Part shown: piece after piece, positions 35,254 through 44,557 of the stretch | Layout: each line of letters begins with the position of its first letter | Position numbering within the stretch: the first letter of the stretch is position 1 | Position numbers and translations under genes: made by a program | Assembly (NCBI GenBank): GCA_964446955.1 | Contig: CAYUQJ010000001.1 | Coordinates: 372,001-436,000, forward strand | DNA: 64,000 bases | Direction of reading: 5' to 3' | Source: Leptolinea sp964446955 | GTDB lineage: Bacteria > Chloroflexota > Anaerolineae > Anaerolineales > Anaerolineaceae | Notes under the pieces: model-generated | The model's database searches: none | Seen by the model: the letters and a program-made list of their open reading frames with translations, nothing else | What the model was told of the DNA's origin: nothing

Positions 35254-35646
35254 ATGAATATCCCCAATGATTGTAAATATGCAGCTTCAGATGAATGGGT
35301 AAAATTAGAAGGCAATACTGCCACGATCGGAGTTAGCGATTTCGCCCAGGAACAATTATCTGATGTAGTCTTTGTTGAAGTAATTGTTTCTGTTGGTGAC
35401 TCTGTTTCAAAAGGTACAACCTGTGCCACGATAGAATCTGTCAAGGCTGCGGCTGATGTAAATCTTCCGGTTTCCGGAAAAGTTGTTGCCATTAATGAAG
35501 ACTTGCCCAACACACCGGAATTGGTAAATAGTGATCCTTACGGTAAAGCCTGGATGATAAAACTTGAAATGTCAGATCCATCTGAAATGGATGGATTAAT
35601 GAGTGCTTCTGATTATGAGAAATTCCTGCAAGATCGGAGTCATTAA
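35254..35646 (+). CDS. gcvH: Glycine cleavage system H protein
   Basis: This 130-residue lipoyl carrier shuttles the aminomethyl group among P, T and L proteins. The lipoylated Lys lies in ESVKAAAD (about residue 63), and the fold blocks VKLEGNTATIGVSDFAQE and SDPYGKAWMIKL are standard. I chose the ATG at 35254, seven bases after AGGAG; an ATG at 35248 sits too close, and a start at 35188 would be in the riboswitch. It overlaps gcvPA as TAATG. Confidence 0.95.
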   Translation: MNIPNDCKYAASDEWVKLEGNTATIGVSDFAQEQLSDVVFVEVIVSVGDSVSKGTTCATIESVKAAADVNLPVSGKVVAINEDLPNTPELVNSDPYGKAWMIKLEMSDPSEMDGLMSASDYEKFLQDRSH

Positions 35647-36998
35647 TGTTCACTCCGCATACCAACTCTGAACGGGATGAAATGCTCCGGGCAGTTGGTG
35701 TAAATGCGATTGATGATCTCTTCAAGGCTGTTCCAGAAAAATTCCGATATCCAAGCTTAGATCTCCCTGCCAAACGAACAGAAATGGAGATTGTGGCTGA
35801 ACTTAACGACCTTTCCAGTGGAAATGGCTCAGTTAAGGAGATGATGTGTTTTCTTGGAGCTGGAGCATACAACCACTACATCCCAACAGCCGTTGATTCC
35901 ATCATCAGCCGCGGAGAGTTCTTTACGGCATATACACCCTACCAGCCGGAGATTTCTCAAGGTACTTTACAGGCGATATTTGAATATCAATCTTTGATCG
36001 CGAATTTGACAGGAATGGATGCCTGTAACGCATCGCATTACGATGGCGCAACCTCAACAGCGGAAGCTGTCATTTTGGCCCATTCGCATTTCCGTGGAAA
36101 ACGACCCAAGATCGTATTATCACCCAGCCTGCATCCTCATTACAGAGAAACGGTCCGCACTTATACACAGGGTTACACCGATCTCAGTATTGTTGGAGAT
36201 GATGGTAATGATGATGTTCTGCAAAACCCGGAAAAGTTGATTTCGCTGATTGATTATGAGACAGCCATTGTTATTGTTCAATACCCTGATTTTTTCGGTC
36301 GAATTTATGACTACACAAAAGTAGGAGAGGCTGCCCATCAAAACGGTGCGTTGTTTGCTGTAAGTGTCAACCCTACAGCGCTCGGTTTGCTGAAACCACC
36401 TTCTGAGTTTGGTGCGGATATTGTCATTGGTGAAGGACAACCGCTCGGTATTCCTCTTTCACTTGGAGGTCCGTATCTTGGGCTTTTTGCAACAAAAAAG
36501 GACTTGATTCGAAAGATCTCCGGCCGTCTGGTTGGAGAGACAGTCGATCAGGATGGAAAACGGGGTTTTGTGCTAACCCTAACGGCACGTGAACAGCATA
36601 TTCGTCGAGAAAAAGCGACTTCCAATATTTGTTCCAATCAGGGACTGATAGCACTTGCATCATGTGTTTATCTTTCTCTTCTGGGGAAAAATGGATTGCG
36701 GCAAGTAGCCGAGTTGTGTTATCAAAAAGCGCATTATGCCGCTAAAGAGATCGCGTCCGTTCCAGGTTTTTCGGTTAACACAGATGCTCCATTTTTCCAT
36801 GAGTTTATGGTTAAGTGCTCTGCTCCGGTTGACGAGATAAATGCTCATCTAATGGAACATGGAATTCTTGGTGGTTTCAATCTTGAGAGCGAATATCCCG
36901 CGTTGAAAAATACAATGTTGGTTGCCGTAACGGAAGTCTTAACTAAGGAAGAAATCGACATCTTTGTTGACGTTCTCAAGGAGATGTCCCATGACTGA
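35646..36998 (+). CDS. gcvPA: Glycine decarboxylase P-protein, subunit 1
   Basis: This 450-residue N-terminal half of a split glycine decarboxylase opens with MFTPHTNSERDEML. It holds CFLGAGAYNHYIPTAVDSI and the LTAREQHIRREKATSNICSNQ block typical of GcvPA. It pairs with GcvPB to decarboxylate glycine with PLP. Its start overlaps the gcvH stop by one base and its stop overlaps gcvPB, so the three are translated together under the riboswitch. Confidence 0.95.
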   Translation: MFTPHTNSERDEMLRAVGVNAIDDLFKAVPEKFRYPSLDLPAKRTEMEIVAELNDLSSGNGSVKEMMCFLGAGAYNHYIPTAVDSIISRGEFFTAYTPYQPEISQGTLQAIFEYQSLIANLTGMDACNASHYDGATSTAEAVILAHSHFRGKRPKIVLSPSLHPHYRETVRTYTQGYTDLSIVGDDGNDDVLQNPEKLISLIDYETAIVIVQYPDFFGRIYDYTKVGEAAHQNGALFAVSVNPTALGLLKPPSEFGADIVIGEGQPLGIPLSLGGPYLGLFATKKDLIRKISGRLVGETVDQDGKRGFVLTLTAREQHIRREKATSNICSNQGLIALASCVYLSLLGKNGLRQVAELCYQKAHYAAKEIASVPGFSVNTDAPFFHEFMVKCSAPVDEINAHLMEHGILGGFNLESEYPALKNTMLVAVTEVLTKEEIDIFVDVLKEMSHD

Positions 36999-38457
36999 AA
37001 AGACGATTTACGAACTGTCTTCGAATGGCAGGACGGGCGTGCAATTCCCGGATTTAGATGTTCCATCAACTCCCTTACCCGATAATTTCTTGCGTGAGTC
37101 GCTTCCACTTCCTGAAATGGCAGAGGTGGATGTTATCCGACATTTCACGCATCTCTCTCACTTGAATTACTGCGTAGATGAAGGTTTCTACCCACTGGGT
37201 TCCTGCACAATGAAATACAACCCACGTGTAAATGAAGCTATGGCTCGTCTACCCGGATTTGCCTTTTGCCACCCGCTTCAGCCAATTGACACTATCCAGG
37301 GAAGTCTGGTGGTTATGTATAATCTGCAGGAGTTGTTGAAGGAAATTGCGGGTTTCGCAGAAATCACCCTTCAGCCGGCTGCCGGCGCGCATGGTGAGTT
37401 TGTCGGGGTAATGATCATGCGGGCTTATCATCAATCGCGTGGTGATACGAAACGTACGCGAATGTTGATTCCCGACTCTGCCCATGGAACCAATCCTGCC
37501 AGTTCAGGCATGACTGGATTCGAAGTGGTTGGTGTTCCCACTGACGCGCGTGGAAATGTTGACCTAAAGGCTTTAGAAGCGTTATGTGATGATACTGTTG
37601 CTGGAATAATGATCACTAATCCAAATACTCTCGGGCTATTTGACGAGAATATTGTTGAAGTGGTAGAAACCGTGCACAAAGCAGGCGGTTTAGTGTATGG
37701 CGATGGTGCCAACATGAACGCTTTACTGGGAATCGTTCGCCCCGGTGATCTTGGGATAGACGTTATGCATTTCAATCTGCATAAAACTTTCTCCACTCCG
37801 CATGGCGGTGGCGGACCTGGATCTGGACCTGTCGGAGTTTGCAACCGATTGAAAGAATTTCTTCCAGGCCCACTTGTGACCATTGTTGAGGAAGGTAATG
37901 ATGATTTACCTCCGTTATATGGATTTAAGTTTCCTGAGAAATCGATAGGGCGTTGTAAATCATTCCATGGTCACTTTGGAATGCATGTACGGGCTTATAC
38001 CTACATCATGATGCAAGGAGCAGATGGTCTTAGAAAAATCGCGGAATTGGCAGTATTGAATGCCAATTACCTTCTTGCAAAGTTGAAGGGAACTTACACA
38101 TTACCGTACGATCGAATTTGCATGCATGAGTTTGTTCTGGAAGGTGTCTTACCTGGTGCACCGGATGTTCATGCGTTGGATATAGCCAAGAGGCTAATGG
38201 ATTACAATTTCCATCCGCCAACGAACTATTTCCCGTTAATCGTGCATGAAGCATTAATGATTGAACCAACAGAAACAGAAAATATTCAGACCCTGGACGC
38301 ATTCGCAGAAGCCATGTTGAAGATTGCTCAGGAGGCACATGAATCTCCCGAGTTGCTTAAATCCGCTCCTCATAACACACCAATCCGCAGGCTGGATGAG
38401 GTGAAAGCGGCAAAAGATCTTGTGTTATGTTGCTGGATACCTGAAAAAGCAGAGTAG
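36991..38457 (+). CDS. gcvPB: Glycine decarboxylase P-protein, subunit 2
   Basis: This 488-residue PLP-bearing half has the Schiff-base Lys in NLHKTFSTPHGGGGPG (about 266). Other P-protein blocks are FYPLGSCTMKYNPR and MMIPDSAHGTNPAS-like LIPDSAHGTNPASS. I chose the ATG at 36991 with an AAGGAGA site, overlapping the gcvPA stop by eight bases. gcvT and the lipoamide dehydrogenase gene are not in the window and must lie elsewhere if the full system is made. Confidence 0.95.
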   Translation: MTEKTIYELSSNGRTGVQFPDLDVPSTPLPDNFLRESLPLPEMAEVDVIRHFTHLSHLNYCVDEGFYPLGSCTMKYNPRVNEAMARLPGFAFCHPLQPIDTIQGSLVVMYNLQELLKEIAGFAEITLQPAAGAHGEFVGVMIMRAYHQSRGDTKRTRMLIPDSAHGTNPASSGMTGFEVVGVPTDARGNVDLKALEALCDDTVAGIMITNPNTLGLFDENIVEVVETVHKAGGLVYGDGANMNALLGIVRPGDLGIDVMHFNLHKTFSTPHGGGGPGSGPVGVCNRLKEFLPGPLVTIVEEGNDDLPPLYGFKFPEKSIGRCKSFHGHFGMHVRAYTYIMMQGADGLRKIAELAVLNANYLLAKLKGTYTLPYDRICMHEFVLEGVLPGAPDVHALDIAKRLMDYNFHPPTNYFPLIVHEALMIEPTETENIQTLDAFAEAMLKIAQEAHESPELLKSAPHNTPIRRLDEVKAAKDLVLCCWIPEKAE

Positions 38458-38461
38458 AATC

Positions 38462-38489
38462 AAGGGAGGCTGTAGAAACAGCCTCCCTT
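38462..38489 (+). terminator. Strong hairpin after gcvPB
   Basis: The 12-base arms AAGGGAGGCTGT and ACAGCCTCCCTT enclose loop AGAA. Only TTT follows, so it may be a weak terminator or an mRNA 3' stabiliser before the DJ-1 gene. Confidence 0.5.
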
Positions 38490-38512
38490 TGAAAACTACA
38501 TAAGGAGCAATC

Positions 38513-39070
38513 ATGGAATTGGAAGGTCTGCATATCCTCTTTCTTGTCGGACCAGGTTTTGAAGATCTGGAATTCTGGGTGCCTCTGATGCGGCTTCAGG
38601 AAGCAGGAGCAGATGTGGTTGTTGCGGGTATTGCAGGTGGTGAAACATACCGTGGAAAACGCCATTTATCAGCAACGGCTGATATAGGCTTTGATGATGT
38701 AAATCCGCTGGAATTTGATGGTGTGGTCATTCCCGGTGGCTGGGCTCCGGATAGGATACGACGGTATGAATCGGTAAAACGCTTTGTGGCAGATTTTTAT
38801 CATCAGGATAAGATCATTGGCATGATATGCCATGCAGGACTGGTAGGAATAAGCGCGGGAATCGTGAGTGGACTGGAAGCTACGGGGAGCGAAGGAATTC
38901 ATGATGACCTGGTAAATGCCGGGGCAATTTGGAAAAACTTGCCCGCCCTTCGATGCCGGAATGTCGTTTGGGGTCGGGTATCGGCAGATATACCAGACTT
39001 TTGTAGGGAAATTGTCCGTGCGTTCAAGGAAAAGAAAAAGAATTTAAAAGAGAAAACGATCAGTCAGTGA
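38513..39070 (+). CDS. DJ-1/PfpI-family protein
   Basis: This 185-residue member of the DJ-1/PfpI superfamily has the conserved Glu in FEDLEFW and nucleophile Cys in MICHAGL (about 105), in the usual strand-turn 'elbow'. FDGVVIPGGWAPD is the family's glycine-rich block. Members are proteases, glyoxalase-III-like enzymes or chaperones; the sequence does not decide. An AAGGAG site precedes the ATG. The C-terminus is Lys-rich and overlaps the metallophosphoesterase start. Confidence 0.88.
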   Translation: MELEGLHILFLVGPGFEDLEFWVPLMRLQEAGADVVVAGIAGGETYRGKRHLSATADIGFDDVNPLEFDGVVIPGGWAPDRIRRYESVKRFVADFYHQDKIIGMICHAGLVGISAGIVSGLEATGSEGIHDDLVNAGAIWKNLPALRCRNVVWGRVSADIPDFCREIVRAFKEKKKNLKEKTISQ

Positions 39071-40209
39071 TAGAAGCTAAAGATTTTTCAGATCGGGAGA
39101 AGTTCCCCGGGCTTACAGGTAACATCTTTGATGTAATACTGCATCGGTCGATGGAAATAGAAAAGATTCCATCTTTTCTATTTTTCATATGCTTAATTGC
39201 CATTGCCCTTCTGGGTCAACCAGTCAACGGATCGAAAAGCCTCGGTTTGCTAGCTTTCTTCTGTTTCGATTGGGTGTCAATCGCATATTTAGAACGCAGA
39301 AGAAGGTCTTTTGGCCCAATAAAACCTCAGGTATTACTGCTTGCAATGTGCCGGTCCATACCGTTATTATTGTGGGAACCGCCTATCTGGATTCCACTGC
39401 AATTAATTGGGTGTTTTCTTCAGGTATATGCGTTTTGGATCGAGCCATACAAGATTCAAATATCCCGTGAAATACTGGAATCAGAGAAATTATCGCCAGG
39501 AACGAGATTACGCCTTCTTCATATTGGGGATTTGCACCTCGAAAGAATATCGATCCGCGAAGAAATACTAAATCGATTGATATCTGATCTTAAACCAGAT
39601 CTTATCCTTTTTTCAGGAGATTTCCTTTCTCTCTCATCCATTCGAGACAGAAATGCCTGGGAGGAGCTAAAGAATGTACTCAATCAATGGGATGCACCAT
39701 TGGGAGTTTTTGCTGTTACAGGTTCCCCCGCTGTTGACCTACCGGAAAACTTTCCCGCCCTTCTGCAAGACACGCGGGTAAAGTTATTGGATGATAAGGT
39801 TGCAGAGATAAAAATCAACAATGACACATTGCAAATCATAGGATTAAGCTGTTCCCATAAACCGCATCAGGATTTTCCGACGTTAAAGAACCTCGTTAAT
39901 GGAATTGAAACTGGTTTTAGAATTCTGTTGCATCATTCTCCAGATATTGCGCCCAACGCACGCGATCTGGATATTGATATGCAGTTATCAGGCCACACAC
40001 ACGGAGGACAGGTTTGTTTTCCACTGATTGGACCTATCTTCACGGGTTCTCTCTACGGATTAGCATTCAAATCTGGTCGCTATTTCATGAATGGGATGAC
40101 ACTATACATCACCCGGGGCTTGGGTTTGGAAGGATTGTCTGCTCCACGAGTACGATTTTTATGTCCACCTGAGATTGTTTTGTGGGAAATTACCGGTGTC
40201 CCGGAATAA
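39067..40209 (+). CDS. Membrane-anchored metallophosphoesterase-like protein, degenerate motif
   Basis: This 380-residue protein has hydrophobic N-terminal helices (about 37-130) and a C-terminal calcineurin-like fold (about 150-365), YkuE/YaeI style. Motifs HIGDLHL, FSGDF, LLHHSPD and GHTHGGQ are present. The central GNHD/E motif reads GSPA, so the bridging Asn and catalytic His are gone. Activity may be lost or changed. The start is a GTG overlapping the DJ-1 stop (GTGA); an internal ATG at 39151 has no ribosome site. Confidence 0.8.
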   Translation: MIEAKDFSDREKFPGLTGNIFDVILHRSMEIEKIPSFLFFICLIAIALLGQPVNGSKSLGLLAFFCFDWVSIAYLERRRRSFGPIKPQVLLLAMCRSIPLLLWEPPIWIPLQLIGCFLQVYAFWIEPYKIQISREILESEKLSPGTRLRLLHIGDLHLERISIREEILNRLISDLKPDLILFSGDFLSLSSIRDRNAWEELKNVLNQWDAPLGVFAVTGSPAVDLPENFPALLQDTRVKLLDDKVAEIKINNDTLQIIGLSCSHKPHQDFPTLKNLVNGIETGFRILLHHSPDIAPNARDLDIDMQLSGHTHGGQVCFPLIGPIFTGSLYGLAFKSGRYFMNGMTLYITRGLGLEGLSAPRVRFLCPPEIVLWEITGVPE

Positions 40210-40233
40210 TTTTTCAATATAGAGAGGTAAAGT

Positions 40234-41682
40234 ATGAATATCAATGAAATAAAACCAACAAAAAATATCGAATTTAAACTAATAAATGCTCTTTCAGAAA
40301 GAGAACCCGAATTATCATTTTTCTTCCCTGAAGATTCAAATTTTTCTTTCCCAATTGTCAAGAAAACTGGTTCGGTTACAGTTATTCAAGAAAAATCAGG
40401 TAAAAATACGTATTTTGTGTCACTGGGTGAGAGAAAAAAAGCCTCAAGCGCAGTTTTTCGTAAGGCGGCGGCTGCATTTTCACGCTGGTGTGCGTCAAAA
40501 TCAGATGTTATTGTCGAATTGGATTTGGATCAACCCGTGTTTGGAGAAAGCAGTGAGGTGAGAAACGCCGTACTAGAAGGTTTATGTATTGGAGGGTATC
40601 AACCTTACCGTCACAAAAAACGTGAGAATAAGATAAGCCACGTGCTTCAGGTAAACATAAAAACGACTGCTTCTGGTACATCCACAGATGCCATTAAGAA
40701 AGCTGAAATAGTTGGTGAAGCTGTAGATCTTGCAAAAGATTGGATAAGGGAACCGGCCAATATAATAAACCCCGAAGTATTGGAAGCTAGGGCGAAAACT
40801 CTTGCAGACGCATACGGTTTTTCATTTAGTTCCATTCAATATGATGAATTGATCAAAATGGGAGCCGGTGGTATTACTGCTGTAGGCAAAGGCAGCCAAA
40901 CCAAACCGCGATTGATTGTTCTGAATTACAACGGGAACGGTTCAGCCGCCCCCATCGTTCTGGTTGGCAAGGCTGTAACATTTGACACCGGGGGATATTC
41001 GTTGAAAGGTGTGGAATTTATCCAGGGGATGAAGTATGACAAAGCAGGCGGGATATCGGTAATGTCAGTTGTCATGGCCGCTGCCCGACTGAAGTTGAAA
41101 GTGAACCTGGTGGGGATTGTTCCTACTGTGGAAAATATGATTTCTGGTGAAGCCTATCGGCCGGATGACATTCTGACCCTGCTTTCCGGCCAAACAGTGG
41201 AAATTGTATCTACCGATGCGGAAGGACGTCTTATTCTGGCAGACGCATTATCCTATGCGCAAAGCGAGTTTAAACCAAAGGCAATAATAGATATTGCTAC
41301 TCTTACTGGAGGTGTTAAGATCGCTCTGGGTAAGGAAAGAGCCGGATTGCTTTCCAACTCTGATGATCTTGCTGAAATTATTTTCTCTGCTGGAGAGGAA
41401 ATAGATGAAAAGGTATGGCGATTGCCTTTGGATGAGGAGTATTTCGACCTGATCAAAAGCGACGACGCCGATATGAAGAACTCAGGTCCGCGAGAGGCTC
41501 ACACAATTATTGGCGCTATGTTTCTGAAACAGGCTGTTGCGGATGAAGTTCAGTGGGCACACCTTGATATTGCGGCGACCGGCAGTTCTGAAAACGAAAC
41601 CCCGTGGGCTGGAAAAGGTCCCAATGGTTTTGGGGTTAGGCTTATGTTGCGTACTGTGGAAAAATTAATCAATTTGAAGTAA
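40234..41682 (+). CDS. pepA: Leucyl aminopeptidase (M17)
   Basis: This 482-residue cytosol aminopeptidase has an N-terminal non-catalytic domain (about 1-160) and a C-terminal two-metal catalytic domain. VGKAVTFDTGGYSLKG, MKYDKAGGISVM (metal Lys/Asp) and the signature STDAEGRLILADAL are intact. It removes N-terminal residues from peptides in the cytoplasm. GAGAGG precedes the ATG, and a strong terminator follows directly. Confidence 0.94.
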   Translation: MNINEIKPTKNIEFKLINALSEREPELSFFFPEDSNFSFPIVKKTGSVTVIQEKSGKNTYFVSLGERKKASSAVFRKAAAAFSRWCASKSDVIVELDLDQPVFGESSEVRNAVLEGLCIGGYQPYRHKKRENKISHVLQVNIKTTASGTSTDAIKKAEIVGEAVDLAKDWIREPANIINPEVLEARAKTLADAYGFSFSSIQYDELIKMGAGGITAVGKGSQTKPRLIVLNYNGNGSAAPIVLVGKAVTFDTGGYSLKGVEFIQGMKYDKAGGISVMSVVMAAARLKLKVNLVGIVPTVENMISGEAYRPDDILTLLSGQTVEIVSTDAEGRLILADALSYAQSEFKPKAIIDIATLTGGVKIALGKERAGLLSNSDDLAEIIFSAGEEIDEKVWRLPLDEEYFDLIKSDDADMKNSGPREAHTIIGAMFLKQAVADEVQWAHLDIAATGSSENETPWAGKGPNGFGVRLMLRTVEKLINLK

Positions 41683-41687
41683 AAAAA

Positions 41688-41710
41688 ATGTCCGGATTTT
41701 ATCCGGACAT
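41688..41710. terminator. Bidirectional intrinsic terminator
   Basis: ATGTCCGGAT-TTT-ATCCGGACAT is flanked by A8 on the left and T5 on the right. It separates convergent pepA and alaS. Confidence 0.9.
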
Positions 41711-41715
41711 TTTTC

Positions 41716-44454
41716 TTACGATAGTTTGGTTTTTACGAGAGGTAAAACCAGTTCCAAAGCACTCTTAATCCCTGCCGGGTTCTTGCCACCAGCTTGCGCA
41801 AGATTTGGCCTGCCACCGCCACTGCCATCAATCTCTTTACTTATCGAGCGGACAATTTCGCCTGCATTGATGCCGCGTTTGACCAGATCATCCGTAACTG
41901 AAACGATCAATAGTGGCCGTCCGTCAATGACGCTACCCAGAACGATAATACCGGATGTGTATCTTTCTCTGAATTTGTCTGTAATTCCTCGTAGAGTGTC
42001 AGCATCCGCAGCCGGTATTTCTGTGGTAAGGACAGCCGTCTCACCCACCCTGGTTACCCCGTCCATTTGATTGGAAAAAGAAATGGAAGCCATTTCTTGA
42101 CGGACCTGGGTGGTCTCTTTTCGAGTGGTTTCTAATTCATCAAGCAAGGATTTTATTCGAGCTGGCACATCATCGGTGGAAGAATTTAACATGGATGCCG
42201 CATTCTTAATATCGCGGAATCGCTTTTGAATTAATTCAAAAGCTTTGCGTCCTGTAACGGCTTCTATGCGACGGATGCCTGCAGCAGCGCTTCCTTCACT
42301 TGCGATCAGGAAGGTGCCCAGATCACCAGTTTCTGTCACATGCGTTCCTCCGCACAGCTCATAAGAAAATGGTGTATCATCGCCAATCGCTATGGTGCGA
42401 ACAACATCACCGTATTTTTCACCAAAAAGTGCTGTGGCACCTTCCGCGATGGCATCATTCAAATTTTTCGTGGAAGTCTTTAGCCGGTAGTTTTCAAGAA
42501 TTTCTTCATTTACCAGGCGCTCGATAGTTTCCAATTGTTGCGAGTTAACTGCTTCTGGATGGGTAAAATCAAAACGAAGCCGATCCGGTGAGACAAGGGA
42601 GCCGGCCTGGCGGGCATGATCACCCAAAACCTGCTGCAGTTTCGCATGCAGTAAATGAGTGGCCGTATGATTACGCATAATATCCCACCGGCGTTCAACA
42701 TCAACTTTTGCGGATGCTGAGTCGCCAACCTGTGGTTTGCCATGTTTAACGACACCGTATTGGGTGATAACACCGGCAGCAGGTTTACGCGTGTCAGTAA
42801 TATTTATCTCCCATACCGAGTCCGTGTCTGATGATGCTATCACGCCAGTATCAGAAACCTGTCCGCCGGATTCTACATAGAAACATGTCCGCGGAAGGAT
42901 GATCTCTACCTTGTCGCCTTCAACCGCCGAAGTAACTGATTCTCCATTATGGATAATTGCCAGAATCTTTCCCTCCACCTCAAAGGTGGAATATGGATCA
43001 TAGGCAACACCCTGAGGGCCAAGTTGTTTCGTTGATTGGAGGTTTTCCAGGATTTCGCGATAAATATCGACATCCTCACCACCCATCTTGCCAAACGCTT
43101 TCCCGGCACCAGAAGCGATCCTGTGGCCATCCATGGCTTTCTGGAAGCCTTTATCATCTACGTCAAATCCCTGTTCACGAACAATGTCTCGTGTAATCTC
43201 AAGTGGAACACCGTGTGTAGCATATAGATCAAAGGCAACGGCTCCATCCAACTTGTCTTTCCCGGAAGACCGCATTTCCAAAAGATGTTCTTCCAGAACA
43301 CTAAGACCGGATTCGACCGTTCGCTGAAATCTCTCTTCTTCACGTGTTAAATTTGTCAGTATGGTCTGCCGGTTCTTCTGCAGGTCAGGATAGGCGGATT
43401 TGTAATTATCGATCACCTTTTCTGCGATAGTAGCTAGGAAAGGTTCGTTTAACCCTACCTTGTTTCCAAAACGTGATGCGCGGCGAATAATCATGCGACA
43501 GACATAATTTCTACCTGTGTTACCCGGAACTACTCCATCCGAAATCAGGAATGTGGCAGCGCGAGCATGATCAGATATTACCCTATACGGCGTAATGTTT
43601 TCTTTTCGTTGGTCGTTTGAATGACCTGTCAGTCTCTGAACCTCATCCATCATGGGGGATATGAGGTCGGTTTTATAATTTGAATCAACTCCCTGAATTA
43701 CGGAGACTATCCGTTCGAAACCCATTCCGGTGTCAACGTGACAGGCAGGCAGAGGCTCCAATTTTTGCGCGTTGATACGATTGTATTGAATAAAAACCAG
43801 GTTCCATAGTTCCATGAAGCGCTTGCAGTCGCCATTGACGGAACAGACATGCCCCGGCACATCTTTTTTGTCGCAATAGTCTGGGCCGAGATCGATATGA
43901 ATCTCACTGCAAGGTCCACATGGGCCGTTTTCCGCCATTTCCCAAAAATTCTCTTTTCGTCCGAAATAGAGAATATGATCTGGATTGATACCAGGTTGTT
44001 TCCGCCATATCTCGGCAGCTTCTTCATCTGTTGGGATTTCACCTTTTTCGTCTTTGAAGCAAGTTGTCCAAAGGACTGATTTATCCAGACCCCATTTCTC
44101 AGTCAATAATTCCCAGGCCCAACTAATCGCTTCTGGTTTGTAGTAATCACCGAAAGACCAATTACCAAGCATTTCGAAAAATGTATGATGAGTATCATCT
44201 CGGCCTACATCGTCGAGATCATTATGCTTCCCCGCAACACGCATACATTTTTGTGAATTTGTTGCACGGTTATAAGGACGTTTATCTGTCCCTAAAAAAA
44301 CATCCTTGAATTGAACCATCCCGGCATTGGTAAAAAGCAAAGTTTGATCTCCCCCGGGTACAAGGGATGAAGATGGTACAAATGAGTGTCCTTTTTCAAC
44401 AAAGAAATCTATGAATGATTGGCGAATTTCAGCGCCGGTCATCTTCTTTACCAT
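41716..44454 (-). CDS. alaS: Alanine-tRNA ligase
   Basis: This 912-residue enzyme charges tRNA-Ala. It has the class II catalytic core (MTGAEIRQSFIDFF at the start; motif 2 around RKENFWEMAENGPCGPCSE), the editing domain with HTATHLLH and CGGTH zinc ligands, and the C-Ala domain with a glycine-rich GGGRPNLAQAGG. The length is a little above the usual 870-880. A GAGG site precedes the ATG at 44454, and a reverse-strand TATAAT lies at 44501-44496. Confidence 0.95.
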   Translation of the reverse strand: MVKKMTGAEIRQSFIDFFVEKGHSFVPSSSLVPGGDQTLLFTNAGMVQFKDVFLGTDKRPYNRATNSQKCMRVAGKHNDLDDVGRDDTHHTFFEMLGNWSFGDYYKPEAISWAWELLTEKWGLDKSVLWTTCFKDEKGEIPTDEEAAEIWRKQPGINPDHILYFGRKENFWEMAENGPCGPCSEIHIDLGPDYCDKKDVPGHVCSVNGDCKRFMELWNLVFIQYNRINAQKLEPLPACHVDTGMGFERIVSVIQGVDSNYKTDLISPMMDEVQRLTGHSNDQRKENITPYRVISDHARAATFLISDGVVPGNTGRNYVCRMIIRRASRFGNKVGLNEPFLATIAEKVIDNYKSAYPDLQKNRQTILTNLTREEERFQRTVESGLSVLEEHLLEMRSSGKDKLDGAVAFDLYATHGVPLEITRDIVREQGFDVDDKGFQKAMDGHRIASGAGKAFGKMGGEDVDIYREILENLQSTKQLGPQGVAYDPYSTFEVEGKILAIIHNGESVTSAVEGDKVEIILPRTCFYVESGGQVSDTGVIASSDTDSVWEINITDTRKPAAGVITQYGVVKHGKPQVGDSASAKVDVERRWDIMRNHTATHLLHAKLQQVLGDHARQAGSLVSPDRLRFDFTHPEAVNSQQLETIERLVNEEILENYRLKTSTKNLNDAIAEGATALFGEKYGDVVRTIAIGDDTPFSYELCGGTHVTETGDLGTFLIASEGSAAAGIRRIEAVTGRKAFELIQKRFRDIKNAASMLNSSTDDVPARIKSLLDELETTRKETTQVRQEMASISFSNQMDGVTRVGETAVLTTEIPAADADTLRGITDKFRERYTSGIIVLGSVIDGRPLLIVSVTDDLVKRGINAGEIVRSISKEIDGSGGGRPNLAQAGGKNPAGIKSALELVLPLVKTKLS

Positions 44455-44506
44455 GCGAATAATCCTCAGTTGTGTGGAATGGTTACAGGTAGTTGATTAT
44501 AAGCGA

Positions 44507-44539
44507 TGAACCCCCCGGTTTCAATAAACGGGGGGTTCA
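44507..44539 (-). terminator. GC-rich hairpin after the peptidase gene
   Basis: The 11-base arms TGAACCCCCCG and CGGGGGGTTCA enclose an 11-base loop. No U-run follows on the reverse strand, and the alaS -10 box starts a few bases on. It may end the TPR-peptidase operon. Confidence 0.5.
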
Positions 44540-44557
44540 ATACTAGTTTATGCCTGT

